DNA of 64,000 nucleotides from Antilocapra americana (Eukaryota; Chordata; Mammalia; Artiodactyla; Antilocapridae): contig ML662442.1 in the NCBI GenBank assembly GCA_007570785.1, positions 58,386,518 to 58,450,517 of the forward strand, read 5' to 3'. A model generated the notes under the pieces. It saw nothing but the letters and a program-made list of their open reading frames with translations, ran no database searches and was not told where the DNA came from. The position numbers and the translations under genes were made by a program. This document shows positions 10,176 through 22,834 of this stretch, one piece after another. Each line of letters begins with the position of its first letter. Position 1 is the stretch's first letter.

Positions 10176-12104
10176 CAAGTAGCTAGACCTCTAATTTTCC
10201 TAACAATAAAAAACAAAAACAAAAAAACCCAAGCCTTAGTATTCCCCTGAGAACACATCTGTGAATTCCAATTTGAGAAACACTGACTCAGTCTGGCCTA
10301 TTTACTGTACTTCTGGAAAAATATCTGTTTACATATGGAACTAGGAATATTAATCTTGGTTTAGCATGTTAAACTTATCATTATTGTTATTTGTCGTTTG
10401 AAAGACAATTTTACAAAACCTATATATTTGCTGAAAAGTTAACTTAGTAGAAGAACATATCAATAGTTTATCCTGTGATTTTTAATGTCAGTTTTCCTCC
10501 AAAGACTCAAAAGCTTCCAGTGACTGGATAACAGTAGCCTACATTTTTGGTTATTCTATTCACAGAAATTCAAAGCAAATGATTCATGGCTTTATAAATG
10601 CTATCGTTTTTTCACCCTAATTTATCACATTTCTTCAATTCCTTAAGGATAAAGACATCAGCTTGACTGTATTCCTCAACTTAGTCATTAGAATATTCTC
10701 TCCTCAATCATATATACTTTACTATATGAATTTCAAGCTAAAGTTTTGCATGTGAAATTTCATTCTGATATGTTTCTTTTTAAGTGGGTGGGAATGTTTA
10801 CTCTGAATTTTAGATATGTTTAAATTTGCAATCAAGGAATTCTATGTGAGACAAGATTGGTGTAGTTTTGAAAATCTAATTTAATTCTAATTTTTGTAAA
10901 AGGTATAGTGTAAATCCTTCACAATGGCTTGAGGAATGAGATGTTTCAAGAGAATTCACAATTCCTTCTTTATTCACCAAGTCCACTGAACTGGAACTGT
11001 GAATATTCTCTCTTACAATATTTTCTTCTGCTTCTTTTTCTTTCATGTTTCATCTCCATCCAATACACGATTCTCACATAAAGATACTTTCTAACAAAAA
11101 CTGCTATATTTGGGTTGCATCATTTCCCTGGGCTATTATTTCTCTTGCTACTGATCTTTTAAATATATAAATCAAAACTGAAAACCAAGCTTTTAAAGGA
11201 CAGTTGGTGCTTTGATGAAAATATCATAAGGTAGAGCCATCTGTTGTAGGTGACATTTTTCCTCCCTTCATGCCTAACTAGAAACTTTCAAATATTATTT
11301 AAGTTGGAGTTTAGGACTCTGGACTAGAATTAATGTTATTTTACTTTACCATTTAGCACAGTCATCAATTGAGATATTGATTTTATCTTTGTAAAAGATA
11401 ATACTTTTTTCATCTAAGGAGACTATTGGTAATCTTGACTCCTGCCATTCTGTTAGTATGTTGACTTAATGACAGTAACCTTTGCTAGTTAGTGTTAGAA
11501 TGTGAAATGCATACCTACTTATTCAACAAACACCCGTTCAGAACCACAAAGTGTTTCATATGAGACAAAGATGCCTTTTAGTTCTTGTTAATTGGAAAAG
11601 TGAAACAAATCAACATAAAGAAACAGAATGATATCTTGCTAATTGACAATGAAAAAATAGATGTAAACAAATAAAATTACAGTTAACAATCCAAATGTAA
11701 ATATAACACCAATTTTAATAAATTTATCACTTCTTTTTTCAGAGGCTACTCACAAGTTTGTGCTATTTAAATTTTTAAATCTTCTCTTATGTCATACATA
11801 TGACCAAAGGTTCTCTTCCTGAGGTCACCAGTGACCTCCATGTTGCTAAATTCACTGGACAATTCTAAATCTTCATCTTATCAGATGAAGATTTATCTGC
11901 CAATACTTGGCAGAGTTTATCATATTGTCATTCTAGAAACATTCTTCTTTTGGCTTACAAGATTCCACATTCTCCTGCATTTTCTTCTTACTTCACTAGC
12001 CATTTTCCCTCCATTTTCTTTTGCTGGCTCCTCCAATCTTCATCTTTTCACCTTGGTGATATCTTTGGGTTTCTTCTCTTCGTTATCTCCTCATTGATAA
12101 CTAC
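10176..12104. other. Long non-coding stretch, nothing recognised
   Basis: A+T-rich DNA of nearly 2 kb with no gene, SINE or clear LINE. Text near 11500-11560 faintly resembles an old L2. Confidence 0.4.
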
Positions 12105-12395
12105 AGAAACTTGGAAAGTACAGTACAGCAGCTGGCACTACTTAGCAATACAGCTATATCACTGTTGCTTTTATGTTTGCTTCCAGACATGCTGAGCTTG
12201 AAATAAAGATACTGTACTACTGTACTCTGCACAGTAAAGTACGGAAAAGTGCAACCACTTGTAGAGGATGCACGCATGTGATGATGTATACCAGACACAT
12301 GAGCTAACCTACATGATTTTACATGTGAATGCATGTTTGAATATTTGAAAGTCTGCAGCTTGATGGCTCATATGTAGGGGGCTCACTGTACCTCA
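12105..12395 (-). mobile_element. Tigger-like (TcMar) DNA transposon fragment
   Basis: Contains phrases complementary to the Tigger MITE family at 54686, such as CACATGAGCTAACCTACATGA and the TGTACTACTGTACT region, ending near GGGGGCTCACTGTA. Confidence 0.55.
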
Positions 12396-13320
12396 GCTCA
12401 GTGAGAAAAGATGAATTATTGAATAAATGTTGCTGGTACAACTGGTTGTGTAAAAAATCAACTTGTACTCCCACCTTTATCTGCATCTTAAATTAAAGAA
12501 AAAAATCAGTTAAAAATTTAATATAAAAATATAAATATTTTACAACAAAATCCTGGTGTTTATATGAAAAATCTAGGGGCTGTAGACACCTTACGCAGGA
12601 CTGCAAATCCAGGGACTGTTAAAGAAAAGATAAGGTATTTGATTATGTAAATATGGCAAAAGATACTATAAACTAAGTCAAAATGCAAATGAAAGCCATG
12701 GGAAAATATCTGCAATACAGAGAACAGGCAAATGCTTCATATTTATAATATTCAAAGACCTTCTGAAAATTGAGACAAGTTGCCAAAAGACCTCAGTAGA
12801 GATATAATCAAAAAGCATAAACAAACAATTCATTGAAGAGAAAAGTCAGATAGGTTGTAGCTATATGAAGATCCTAAAGCTCACTAATGATTCGGAGATG
12901 CAAATTTAAGTAACATTGAGATGTTATTTTATAACTCAGACAGATGGAAATTGAAAGCCCTAAAATACCTACTGTTGGTGGGAATGCAGAGCAAAGTCTT
13001 TTCTCATTCACTGCAGGTGAAAATATGCATTGTTATAGCCTTTTAGTAATATAACATCTGGCAACAGTATTAAAATTATAAATACAAATATACTCTGACC
13101 CAGAAATTTCACTCTAGGGAATCTATACTGTAGAAATAAGTTGGGGGAATTTTATGCAGCCCATACAAAGAATCTACCTATTAGAACCTACTTATTAGTT
13201 GATTCAGTGGGGTTAGTTATTAAGGAGTTATGACTGTGAAAAGCAAGATGACAAAGAGTGCATAAAAATCCAGTTTTTATAAAATAATTACAAATTCACA
13301 CATGTCTATGTGATTAATAT
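12396..13320 (+). mobile_element. Old L1 (L1M-type) ORF2 3' region
   Basis: Degenerate but ordered L1 text: AACTTGTACTCCCACC, GCAAATGAAAGCCATGGG, ATACCTACTGTTGGTGGGAATG, CTCTGACCCAGAAATTTCACT. Many stops. Confidence 0.7.
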
Positions 13321-13455
13321 GCTTGTATGAGAAGGGAGAGAATTACAGTAGACTGTTAACATGGGCAAAAAGGAGGGGAGTAGGTGAGGAAGGGGGAGCT
13401 AGCAAAGAAGAAAAAGAAGAAAAGCATTAACATACAGTACAAGTTTGTCAAGACA

Positions 13456-13665
13456 GGGACTTCCCTGGTGGTCCAATGGTTGACAATCTGCCTTCCAATG
13501 CATGGGATGTGGGTTCAATCCCTGTTGGCAAACTAAGATTCCACATGGTACAGGGCAACTAAGTCCGCTTGTCACAACTAAAGAAGCCCAAGAGCCACAG
13601 AGCCTGAGACTGGATGCCACAACGAAGACGAAGACTCAGTGCAACCAAAATAAAAAAACAACATT
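13456..13665 (+). mobile_element. CHR-type SINE
   Basis: GGGACTTCCCTGGTGGTCC head and an A-rich tail CAACCAAAATAAAAAAAC. Confidence 0.85.
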
Positions 13666-14229
13666 AAAAAATTAAAAAAACATAAATAAAATTAAACAAA
13701 TTTTTAAAAGTATGCTTATAAGGTCACATTTGTGCTTTTAAGCACATTTCTATAGATTTTAATGTGAAATGAAATGAAATACGATGAATAAAATAAGGTG
13801 AAATTTATGGAATTATTCCTCCCACATCCTTCCCTCTTCTCATACCAATTATCTTTATTTTAATTTGCTTATATAAGTAACAGTTCTATTCCATAGCCTG
13901 GTAGTTGCCCAGCGCAGAAGTGGGAGTGGGTATGTGTGATGCTGGGTGTGGGACTCATTTGTCACATGTGACTGAGAGTAGCTTAGTGAATACAGCATAG
14001 TCTGTGCTGGTTTAGACTAAGGGCTATGTGGTAGGTTTTCCTCAGTGGGCCTACAACTGGGTCTGAATGATGAGCATAAATTGATGAGCAAAAATAAGCA
14101 TAAATTGTGCCCTTATTAAATCCATGTCTTTGCCCTGAAGCCTGCTGAAGAATTCTATCCTATCACCCAACAGGAAACTTCCATTATGTACTCACATTTC
14201 ATTCAGATAGTTCATACACAGTTTCTAGT
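13666..14229. other. Non-coding, nothing recognised
   Basis: A-rich start (tail of the SINE), then unassigned sequence. Confidence 0.4.
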
Positions 14230-14241
14230 GCCTACTCTGTT

Positions 14242-14511
14242 GCTGCTGTTAAGCCGCTTCAGTCATGTCCGACTCTGTGTGGCCCCATAGATGGCAGCCC
14301 ACCAGGCTCCGTCGTCTCTGGGATTCTCCAGGCCAGAACACTGGAGTGGGTTGCCATTTCCTTTTCCAATGCATGAAAGTGAAAAGTGAAAGTGAAGTTG
14401 CTCAGTCATGTCCGACTCTTAGCGACGCTATGGACTGCAGCCTACCAGGCTCCTCCGTCCATGGGGTTTTCCAGGCAAGAGTACTGGAGTGGGGTGCCAC
14501 CACCTTTTCTG
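14242..14511 (-). mobile_element. Bov-A2 SINE
   Basis: Two BovA units in tandem. The 12-bp duplication GCCTACTCTGTT flanks it (14230-14241 and 14512-14523). Confidence 0.93.
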
Positions 14512-14639
14512 GCCTACTCTGTTAAACACTGGCTAATCACTATGATTCATATAAAGGTAAATGATGCCTGCAGGCAGTTCTCAATGAGACTGTAGTTTGA
14601 GGTGAGAGATGGACATTTAACAGTGGGAAGCTGCTATAA

Positions 14640-14812
14640 AGCACAGGGGGCTCAGTTTGGTACTCTGTGATGACCTAGCAGAGTGGGATGGGGATGGGGA
14701 GGGAAGAAGGCTCAAGAGGATGGGGATATATGCGTGTATATAGCTGATTCATTTCACTGTACATCAGAAACTAACACAACATTATAAAGCAATTACATTC
14801 CAATAAAAAAAG
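14640..14812 (+). mobile_element. L1 3' UTR end
   Basis: GATATATGCGTGTATATAGC, CTAACACAACATTATAAAGC and CCAATAAAAAAAG are typical of the ruminant L1 3' terminus. Confidence 0.75.
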
Positions 14813-14815
14813 ATC

Positions 14816-15460
14816 AAATGAGTAAGTGCTAACATAGAGATACCAACAAAGTGGGTGGGAAGCAGAGGACAGAGACAGGTCAGGGAATGCTTTTAGAACA
14901 AGCAATGACTACACTGGCTTGGGCAGCTGAGGGAACAGCAGCAAGGCTTGGAGTCATCACAGTACCCTTGGCTTTAGGGCAGGGGGAGCTGTCCCATGTG
15001 TCTGGATATAAAGCATGTGAAAGGGCGAGGATTGCAGGATGGTTTGAGGTCGGGTCATGGACAGTCTTCAATTCCACGCTAAGGATTTAGAACAGAGCAT
15101 GGTGTGATTTTAGGAAACTCAGTCTAGGTCAGTGTTCCAGGATGAACTGAAGAATAGAAGCTGGAGGCAAGAAAGGCTTGAAGTGATGCAGCAGTCTTTG
15201 TGAAGGGCAGGGCAGGTGATGAGACCCTGGACCAGGGCTGGGAGAATAGAAATGGGATAAATAGTAAGAAGTGAGTAAATGGGATTTCAAAGTGACTTAA
15301 AATAATTTGACACGTTATTTAAAAAAAGGGATAATATGATTGAGGTTTTTCATCTGAATGAGTAGAAGGAGGCAGATGCTACTATTTATGGCAGGAAGGG
15401 AGCAGATCTATGAATGAGAAGGAGTTTTATGTGAGGTACCAGTGGGGCAATTATTCATTC
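14816..15460 (+). repeat. Probable ancient interspersed repeat
   Basis: Phrases such as ACAGTCTTCAATTCCACGCT and TAGAACAGAGCATGGTGTGA resemble the long old repeat family also seen at 39825-43130. Weak. Confidence 0.4.
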
Positions 15461-16200
15461 ATTCCTTCATTCACTACATTCAATAGGTAATATTGGTTTT
15501 TGCACCAGTGTTGTGAACACTAGGGATGTAGAATTGAACACATGAGGTAAAAAATTCCTGCCCTCAGAAGCTTGCATGGAGAGATAAGCAATCAACAAAA
15601 TATATAAGAAACACATGTTTTAGAAATCATAATTGCGATGGAGAAGAGTAAGGCAGGGAGAGGGAACAGGGAATACAGGAGTCTGACGTAGTTTGCAGTT
15701 TTAAAGGGGGTGGTCAGAAAGTTCTCACTGACATTGGATAAAGACATGAGGGAGGCAAGGAAGCCAGCCATGCATATGAAGGGAAACAGTGTTCCAGAGA
15801 GAGAAAGCAGCAGATGCAAAGGTCTGGAGGTGGGAATATGCTTGGCATCCTCAAAAGACAGCACCAAGCCTAGTCTAGGCCGTTGTCATGAATTTGAAAA
15901 AGACTCAAGTAAACATATGGATAAATAAAGGTGTTAAACACAGTGATGGAACAAACCTCCTGGAATTTGAGGGAAATATGAGCTGGTCATATAGATGCAG
16001 GACCACCTCCAAGACATGATGGCTGAAGTCAAGAGAATAGGGAGAGAGGAAAAGAAAAGCCAGTGAAGAACAGATAAATAGGAGAGTGAAGGGATCTTTT
16101 GAGGTCCCAGTTGTAAGATGAGAGCAGAGGAAGAGAAACCAGGGAAGGATGCTGAGTAGCTGGAGAGGGCTGGGATGTTGACATGAAGACTTTGTATATA
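15461..16200. repeat. L2-like ancient repeat
   Basis: Starts with ATTCATTCATTCCTTCATTC and continues with text like GTTCCAGAGAGAGAAAGCAG and GATGCAAAGGTCTGGAGG, which follow in the same order in old mammalian repeats. The overlapping open frames have no domain. Confidence 0.45.
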
Positions 16201-16899
16201 ATTCCACATTTAAATTTCTTTAATGAATTTGTAAGCAATGATGGTTAAAAATAACAGTGTATTCAAAATTATTCGGCAAAATATTCTATCCTATAGGATG
16301 GGATCTTAGCTAATTAGAGAGAGCTTTGCCAAAATGCTAAGTCTAGCACCAGCAAAGATTCCATCTCCCTGCAATTTCTTTCAATTCCATATGTTTCCCT
16401 TTTGTGTCTCATATTGTTAGCTTTGAAAACAGGAGAATTAGGTTATTCTGAGTATTTACTAGGTAAACACAGATGGTTTTGTGTGGTTGCTGGGTGGCCA
16501 GCCCTGTGGCACAGATCTATACTCATAAACTGAGTTTGTCAAAAGCATGGAGAATATCCACCTCTTTACAGGAGCTGCATTTTACCAACCTGTTTTTCTT
16601 TTCTCTCCCTCAACTACAGCAAAGCAACTGAGTGAACTCTCACATATCATAATCAATAATCTCTTCCTTGTTCCTGGGAACAACATATTATTTTTTGTTT
16701 GTTCCTGGGCATTTTTCATATCCAATAAACCCAGCTGACATATGTATCCATTAATTAAGAGTGTCAAAGCTTAATGACTGAGAGCAGATAAGGAAAGTCT
16801 CTCTAGGGGTCAGGCCTAATAAATTGCGTGGGTTTATCTGCAGTGCCGATCAACTGGTTTTGGTCTCTCTTTTTTCAGCCAAGTTAAGTGTGAGTTACA
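16201..16899. other. Non-coding, nothing recognised
   Basis: A+T-rich DNA between an old repeat and the U6 pseudogene. Confidence 0.4.
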
Positions 16900-17014
16900 G
16901 TGCTCACTACTGTAGCACATACACTAAAATCAGAACGATTCAGAGAAGATTAACATGCAACCTGACCAAGTATGATATGCAAATTCGTGAAGCATTTCAT
17001 ATACATATATTTTT
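16900..17014 (+). pseudogene. U6 snRNA pseudogene
   Basis: Begins GTGCTCACTACTGTAGCACA, with AATCAGAACGATTCAGAGAA and CAAATTCGTGAAGC in U6 order. Differences from functional U6 include changes in the 5' stem-loop, loss of the GGCCCCTGCGCAAGG core, and an insertion near the 3' end before TTTT. Functional U6 is about 107 nt. Such copies arise by LINE-driven retrotransposition. Confidence 0.9.
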
Positions 17015-17129
17015 AAATAAGTTATAGCCACAAAACCTAGAATCTTCTAGTTTCCTCATTGCTACTTCTTTTGTTAAGAGGAACTTACTGGCTAAGAATG
17101 TGGTCATTGGCAAAACCATTCTTTGGTCT

Positions 17130-17268
17130 TCAGTGTTTGTAAACTGCATGATCACAGGCAAGTTATCTTTCTCTTTATCCTCGGTTTTCTCATCTGTCTC
17201 AAAAGAGTTGTTTGTGAAGCTTGAGTGAGATAAAGCATGCAACACATAATACAGGGTCAATAGTGATT
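17130..17268 (+). repeat. MIR-like ancient SINE
   Basis: Contains TGATCACAGGCAAGTTATCT and TTTTCTCATCTGTCTC in MIR order. Confidence 0.65.
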
Positions 17269-17447
17269 AGAAGATTGGAAAAACTTATACTTTCTGTCAT
17301 AAACTCACACCCACCAAAAAGAAAGCCCCACAGAGTGGCTTTAAAGTCAACCTAACTACTGGATTCTGAATAAAGGGGTTATCATTGTTTATTATTTGAT
17401 AAGTATCCTGAAGGATTGTGTTTGCATATATATATATAATGTAAACT

Positions 17448-17659
17448 TCCCAGGTGGTGCTAGTGGTAAAGAATCTGCCTGCCAGTGCAGCAGACACAAA
17501 AGCTGAGGGTTTGATCCTTATATCAGGAAGATCCCCTGGAGCAGGAAAAGGCAACCCACTCCAGGATTGTGCCAGGAAAGCCCCCTGGACAGAGAAGCCT
17601 GGTGGGATACAGTCCATGGAGTTACAAAGAGTTGGACACAACTGAGCATGCACACACCC
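17448..17659 (+). mobile_element. Bov-tA SINE
   Basis: Nearly complete, with the 13-bp duplication TATAATGTAAACT flanking it (17435-17447 and 17660-17672). Confidence 0.92.
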
Positions 17660-17672
17660 TATAATGTAAACT

Positions 17673-17959
17673 ACATAAACCCCAGATTGCACAAACCAGG
17701 CCTTCTATTTTTCCTCTAGCTCTGAAATATTTTTCTATCATGAAGGAGGTTCTTTGGATTATTTATTTTTATCAAGTGAGCCCAAGCCTGTGATCAGTGA
17801 AGCCTAGTTCGCTATCTCAATGACAGGAAGTTACAGTGTTTCAACCACAGAAAAGCTAAAGTATAGTTTTTAACAAACTTCTTCCTGCAAATGTCAGTAT
17901 TGGTTTCTAATAATCATGAATTAATGTTAGTCTGTCCTCTCTTAGGATTTAATAAACTA
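17673..17959. other. Non-coding, nothing recognised
   Basis: Short unassigned gap between two SINEs. Confidence 0.4.
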
Positions 17960-18164
17960 TTGTTGTTGTTGTTGCTTAGTCCGACTCTTTTGGGATCCCA
18001 AAGACTGTAGCCTGCCAGGCTCCTCTGTCCATGGGATTTCCCAGGCAAGAATACTGAGTGGGTTGCTATGTCCTCTGCCAGGAAATCTTCTTGACCCATT
18101 AATCAAACCTACATCTCCTGCATTGGCAGGCAGAATCTTTACCACTGAGCCAACAGGGAAGCCC
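17960..18164 (-). mobile_element. Bov-tA SINE with (TTG)n at its tail
   Basis: TGTTGTTGTTGTTGC run, then TAGTCCGACTC and the head GAGCCAACAGGGAAGCCCC. Confidence 0.9.
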
Positions 18165-18752
18165 CTAATAAGCCATTAAATAATGTCTAATAATTAGATG
18201 ATGGAGTGAGAAATCCATTTTTCATATTTATTATTTGCCCTTAAATATTCTGTCCATTTTTTCTTCAGTGACCTTTGATCATCAAGCACACAAGAAAGAC
18301 AATTACTGTTTTCATATAAAGATTTAAGACTGTTCAACTTGAGAATGGCCATGCTGTACTTATTCCACTAAACTTCTACTTTTCAAAAAGCCAAATGACT
18401 GGCTCGTAGTTACAAACTTCTTATATCTAACTGACCTGCCCATCAGACACCTGCTTTTGAAAGGAAACGCTTTTTACTTCAAATCATTTGGCATTACAGG
18501 AACAATTTCTGAAACCCTGGTGAAAAAATATTCTTCAGAGGAGAGGTCCAATATTTCATGCCAGCTTCCACTGAGAATATTTAATCTCTTTCTCTTTTTT
18601 TTTTGGCAGCTAAAAATACACCTTTACTTGTGATATACAAATACAACTAGTGCAAAAAGAGATCACTTTTGCCTTTGATTCCAATGATAACAACTTGCTA
18701 AAGAAAAAAAAATATATATATCAAGAAGGAGTTTATCTTCGAAGGTTTCTCT
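18165..18752. other. Non-coding, nothing recognised
   Basis: Includes a T-run near 18597 and an A/TA-run near 18705. No gene. Confidence 0.4.
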
Positions 18753-18766
18753 AAAGAAACCCTAGG

Positions 18767-19094
18767 TCTCTTTTGCTGTCTTGAGACGCAGATGTATAGA
18801 AGAGTCTTTTGGACTCTGTGGGAGATGGCAAGGGTGGGATGATATGGGAGAACGGCACTGAAACATGTAAATTATAATATGTGAAATGAATCACCAGTCC
18901 AGGTTTGATGCATGATACAGGGTGCTCAGGGCTGGTGCAGCGGGACGACCTAGAGGGATGGAATTGGGAGGGAGGTGGGAGGGGGGTTCTGGAGGGGGAA
19001 CACATGTATACCCATGGCGATTCATGCCAATGTATGGCAAAACCAACACGATAATGTAAAAAAAAAAAAATATTTTCTCTCAAAAAAAATAAAG
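18767..19094 (+). mobile_element. 5'-truncated L1 3' UTR
   Basis: GACGCAGATGTATAGA, GATACAGGGTGCTCAGGGC and GTATGGCAAAACCAACACG are followed by A-runs. Flanked by a 14-bp duplication with one mismatch (AAAGAAACCCTAGG at 18753-18766, AAAGAAACCCGAGG at 19095-19108). Confidence 0.85.
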
Positions 19095-19108
19095 AAAGAA
19101 ACCCGAGG

Positions 19109-19572
19109 AAGGGTTAAAACAAAGAACCATAAACCTGTCATATATACATTTGATATTAGCAAAAATGACCTGAAAGGAAGTAAATCTCAAAATTAATATT
19201 TTAACATGCCCCAAATAAACAAGTTCAAAAAGTCCTGCTATGTTTCTCAAAACGCAGACCTTGGGGGAAATGGAGAAAGACTGATAATTCAAAACTGAAT
19301 GGGCTCAACACCAGTGACAGGGTGGCCTGTGGCTCTCAGGCAGTCCCTCCCCCCCTAACAATCTTTGGGAAGCAGCAGAGGGGGCTGGATCAGCAGGGCC
19401 CAGCACCATCTGCTCACCTGCCAAAGGACTCAGCGTCAGGTATTCAGCGAGCTGAAAGAGAGGATGTACACTGAACTGACCTTAGGTGGGATTTACACTG
19501 GGGTCCCTTTTGGTTCCTTTTAGTGGGAGGTATCAGAAATCCGTAAGCTCTTAAAAAGTGTTTAATAAAATT
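19109..19572. other. Non-coding, nothing recognised
   Basis: Unassigned DNA; no domain in the short frames. Confidence 0.4.
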
Positions 19573-19722
19573 GCTTCGATGAGATGGTTAGATAGAATCT
19601 ACGACTCAATGGACATGAGTTTGAGCAAGCTCCAGGAAGTAGTGAAGGACAGGAAAGTCTGGCCTGCTGCAGTCCATGGGGTCACAAAGAGTCAGACATG
19701 ACTGAGGGACTGAACAACAAAG
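19573..19722 (+). mobile_element. BovB LINE 3' end fragment
   Basis: ACTCAATGGACATGAGTTTG, GCTGCAGTCCATGGGGTCAC and GACTGAGGGACTGAACAAC are the terminal BovB text. Confidence 0.85.
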
Positions 19723-21282
19723 TTGGTTTGGTTTTTAAAGGAAAAAAGAAAAAGAAATCCATGACCTAAGGCAGTAAATATTCAGCATTCTGTGTCCTTT
19801 GAGACAGAGCAGAGATCAGAGGAAGACCTCTTCTGAAATATGCTTTGTCCATCCATGATCCTTGGAAGGAGCTCTCCCATGCCCTTCCAGCCATTAAACT
19901 CTCCCCCTTGGGAACATGCCCTGGGAGGGGAGGGGCAAAGGTGAGCTTATGCCTGTGCTCCCTCTCCAAGGGAGTGCCAGTCCATGGCTGCTGGGCCAAG
20001 AGCAACTCCCAGTAGTCAGCTGCGGAGGGCCAGGTAGGGGAAGGGGGCTCTGTGCGCAGCCCAATCTCACCCCTGCAGGAATCTAGGGGAGATCTGGCTG
20101 CACTCAGCGGGTGGGGCCTGAGCAGACAGAGGTTAGGACAGACACACCTCCTCAGGAGGAATCTCAGGAAGGCAGAAACTTTGAGACACACCCTACAGCA
20201 GAGCTCAAGGTTGTCCAAGGGAAGGTGTGGGGTGCTTCTTCCTGGATAAGGGTTTAGTCATTTTCTTCCTGGGAAGGGAAATAAGGTCTGGAGATCAGGA
20301 CTCTGCATCTTTTGATTAGAACTCTGATTTGAAGATTAGAGTCTAAGCTCTCTCCATCCCATGACGGAGAGAAAGGCCTTCTCCCCATTCCCACCCGTGC
20401 CACGTGATGCCACTAAGAAAAGCCACTGTCTGGCCTCTGAGAGGTGGTCTTGATGCAGCCTCTGCTGCGGGGTGGTGGCATTGATGCCTCTCTGTGGCAG
20501 GGAGAGGTCAGGCTGGGGAGAGTGGGCAGAGGGGCCTGCTGCTGGCTGGGGCACTCTAGAAGGGTCGGGGCAGTGGGGAGGAACACCCACTTTCTGAGAG
20601 CTATCAGAACCAAGATAGGATTAGAAATGGCACTAAATATGCCAGGAGCGAGGGGTCGTTCTTAGGGAAGAAGAGGGCCTCCCTGATGTTATTCCCCCAC
20701 CTCTTGAAAGTAGGGACATGAGTATCTGGGTTGGTGTGAGAGGCAGGGGCAGAAAAAATCATGAGCGGTGATGGAGAAGGGCAGGCAGGACCTCTGGCTT
20801 TCTTCGATGAGTGAAAAAAACTCGAGTGGCTGCCATGAGATCAAGAGATTAAGATCAGGATGCAGCCAGGTTCAAAAGTCCAAAGAAGACATAGTCCCCA
20901 AGGCAGGCCCCGTTCACACTTGTTCCTGGTCCTCTCGGTCCCTCACTGACAAGCAAAGGAGAGAGGGCGGCAGCCTTCCTCCAGAGTCACTGGTCCCCTG
21001 GGATAAATGCACACTAACTGTGGATCCATAACGGCACAGCCACAAAGAGCTCTCTGGCCTCTTTGTGTCACGGCACCAAAGACCTTCCTGAGATCTTCAT
21101 CAGAGTGTATGGAAATACACGAAACAGGAGCCTTTTTGAAGCCTGTCTGTGGCGCCCAAAGCCTCCTCTTTGAGAATCAGCCAGACCCTGACAGAGGGCT
21201 CCAGGACTTTCAGAAGGGTGGGTATAAACATTCCATTTGTCGAAATATGTGGATGTGGTGGAGGGGGTGGACCATTTAGGTA
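19723..21282. other. G+C-richer non-coding stretch with a 150-codon open frame
   Basis: A richer base composition than its surroundings. A minus-strand frame is open at 19766-20218, and several shorter frames overlap it, but none shows a known domain or splice context. I call it non-coding; an old LTR or lost gene remnant is possible. Confidence 0.35.
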
Positions 21283-21960
21283 GTGGCAGAGCACTGAGTA
21301 GAGTTCCCCGAGAACAGTAGGTTCTCATTGTTACCTGAAACACAGTATCAATAGTGTATATATGTCAGTCCCAATCTCCCAATTCATCCTATTCTCCCGC
21401 TTTCCCCTCTTAATGTCCATATATTTGTTCTCTACATCTGGGTCTCTATTTCTATTCTGCAAATAAGATTCATTTATATTGTTTGTCTAGATTCCACATG
21501 TATGCATTAATACATGATATTTATCTTTCTCTTTGATTTACTTCACTCTGTATGACAGTCTCTAGGTCCATCCACATCTCTCCAAATCATCCAATTTCAT
21601 TCCTTTTTATGGCTGAGTAATATTCCAGCCATATTGCATTTAATATTGTACATATGTGCAACATCTTCTTTATCAGTTCTTCTGCTGATGGGCATTTAGT
21701 TTTCTTCCATGTCCTGGCTATTATAAACAGTGCTGAAAGTGTCTGCAAGACACATTGGGGTGCAAGTGTCTTTTTGAATTATGGTTTCCTCTGGGTATAC
21801 ACCCAGGAATGGGGTTGCTGGTTCATCTGGTAGTTCTATTTGTAGTTTTTTAAGGAACTTCCATACTGTTCTCCACAGTGGCTGTATCAATTTACATTCC
21901 CAGCAAGAGTGCAAGGGGATTCCCTATTCTGCATATGCTCTCCAACTTATTTATTTTAAA
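21283..21960 (-). mobile_element. L1 3' end with ORF2 C-terminus
   Basis: The minus-strand translation shows CWECKLIQPLW, IQKDTCTPM and related L1 ORF2 C-terminal motifs. The 3' UTR is to the left (GAGCACTGAGTAGAGTTCCC). Confidence 0.85.
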
Positions 21961-22834
21961 CCATTATTTTGGGTTTTAACTGTTTTTTAAATTGAAATAT
22001 AACTTATCAGTTGTCAGTTTTGCCTCCTCACTGACTGACAAGATATATCAGTACAAATTTTGGTATGAAGGTGGATTTCAGTCTGGAAATTTATGGAGAA
22101 ATCTATATAAATGTTCTAAAGTTAAGCAAGAATGGTTATTAAATATGCAAAAATAAAAAATCATATTATGCAATAAGAATCAGAAAAAATTGTAGTAATT
22201 GTAGCTATAGTAGCATTAAAAAATGATTTTTATTAGTGACATAAACAAATGATTCATTTTGAATGTGCTGCAACTTAGATGTATGGTTCTCCCTTGGTTG
22301 CATTTTGGAATGTCTGGTACAAAGACTACAGCTATCAGGGGGCTTCGATCTATGACGAAGCCAAATAATCACCCAATTTTTGTTGAAATGAATTGAAATT
22401 TGAATGCTTTACTTTTGGTTATAGTATGCTACCTGCTTGGTGTACTAAAAAAAAAAAAAAAGAAAAGAAAGGCTCTTGTTTTGCTAGAATTGGAGTTCTA
22501 AAGGGTTTCCCTGGATTTCAAATAATTTTGCTAGTAAAAGATGTTAGACTTTGGTGCTTATAGTTCAGCCATTAGTGTATTTCAGTCATTTGATATATGT
22601 TGCAGAGATAGGACAGCTGAATATTAGTAAAACCCAGTTGGTGAAAACTATTACTCTCCCATTCTCCCATTTATGAGACAATCTCTAAATTCTCTGAATT
22701 GGTTTCCAGACTGCAGTCCCATAATCCCACTGTGTTTCAGTAAAATAAAAGATCTAGCAATGATCTAGCAGTTTAAACAAAGGATCATTGGAATTGAAGA
22801 CAAAGGGTGAAGAGAATGGCAGGCTATTGTTTGA
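21961..22834. other. Non-coding, nothing recognised
   Basis: A+T-rich, with an A-run at 22447-22462. Confidence 0.4.

Noticed and set aside
19766..20218. 150-codon minus-strand open frame
   Set aside because: No domain, no splice or promoter context; expected by chance in G+C-rich DNA.
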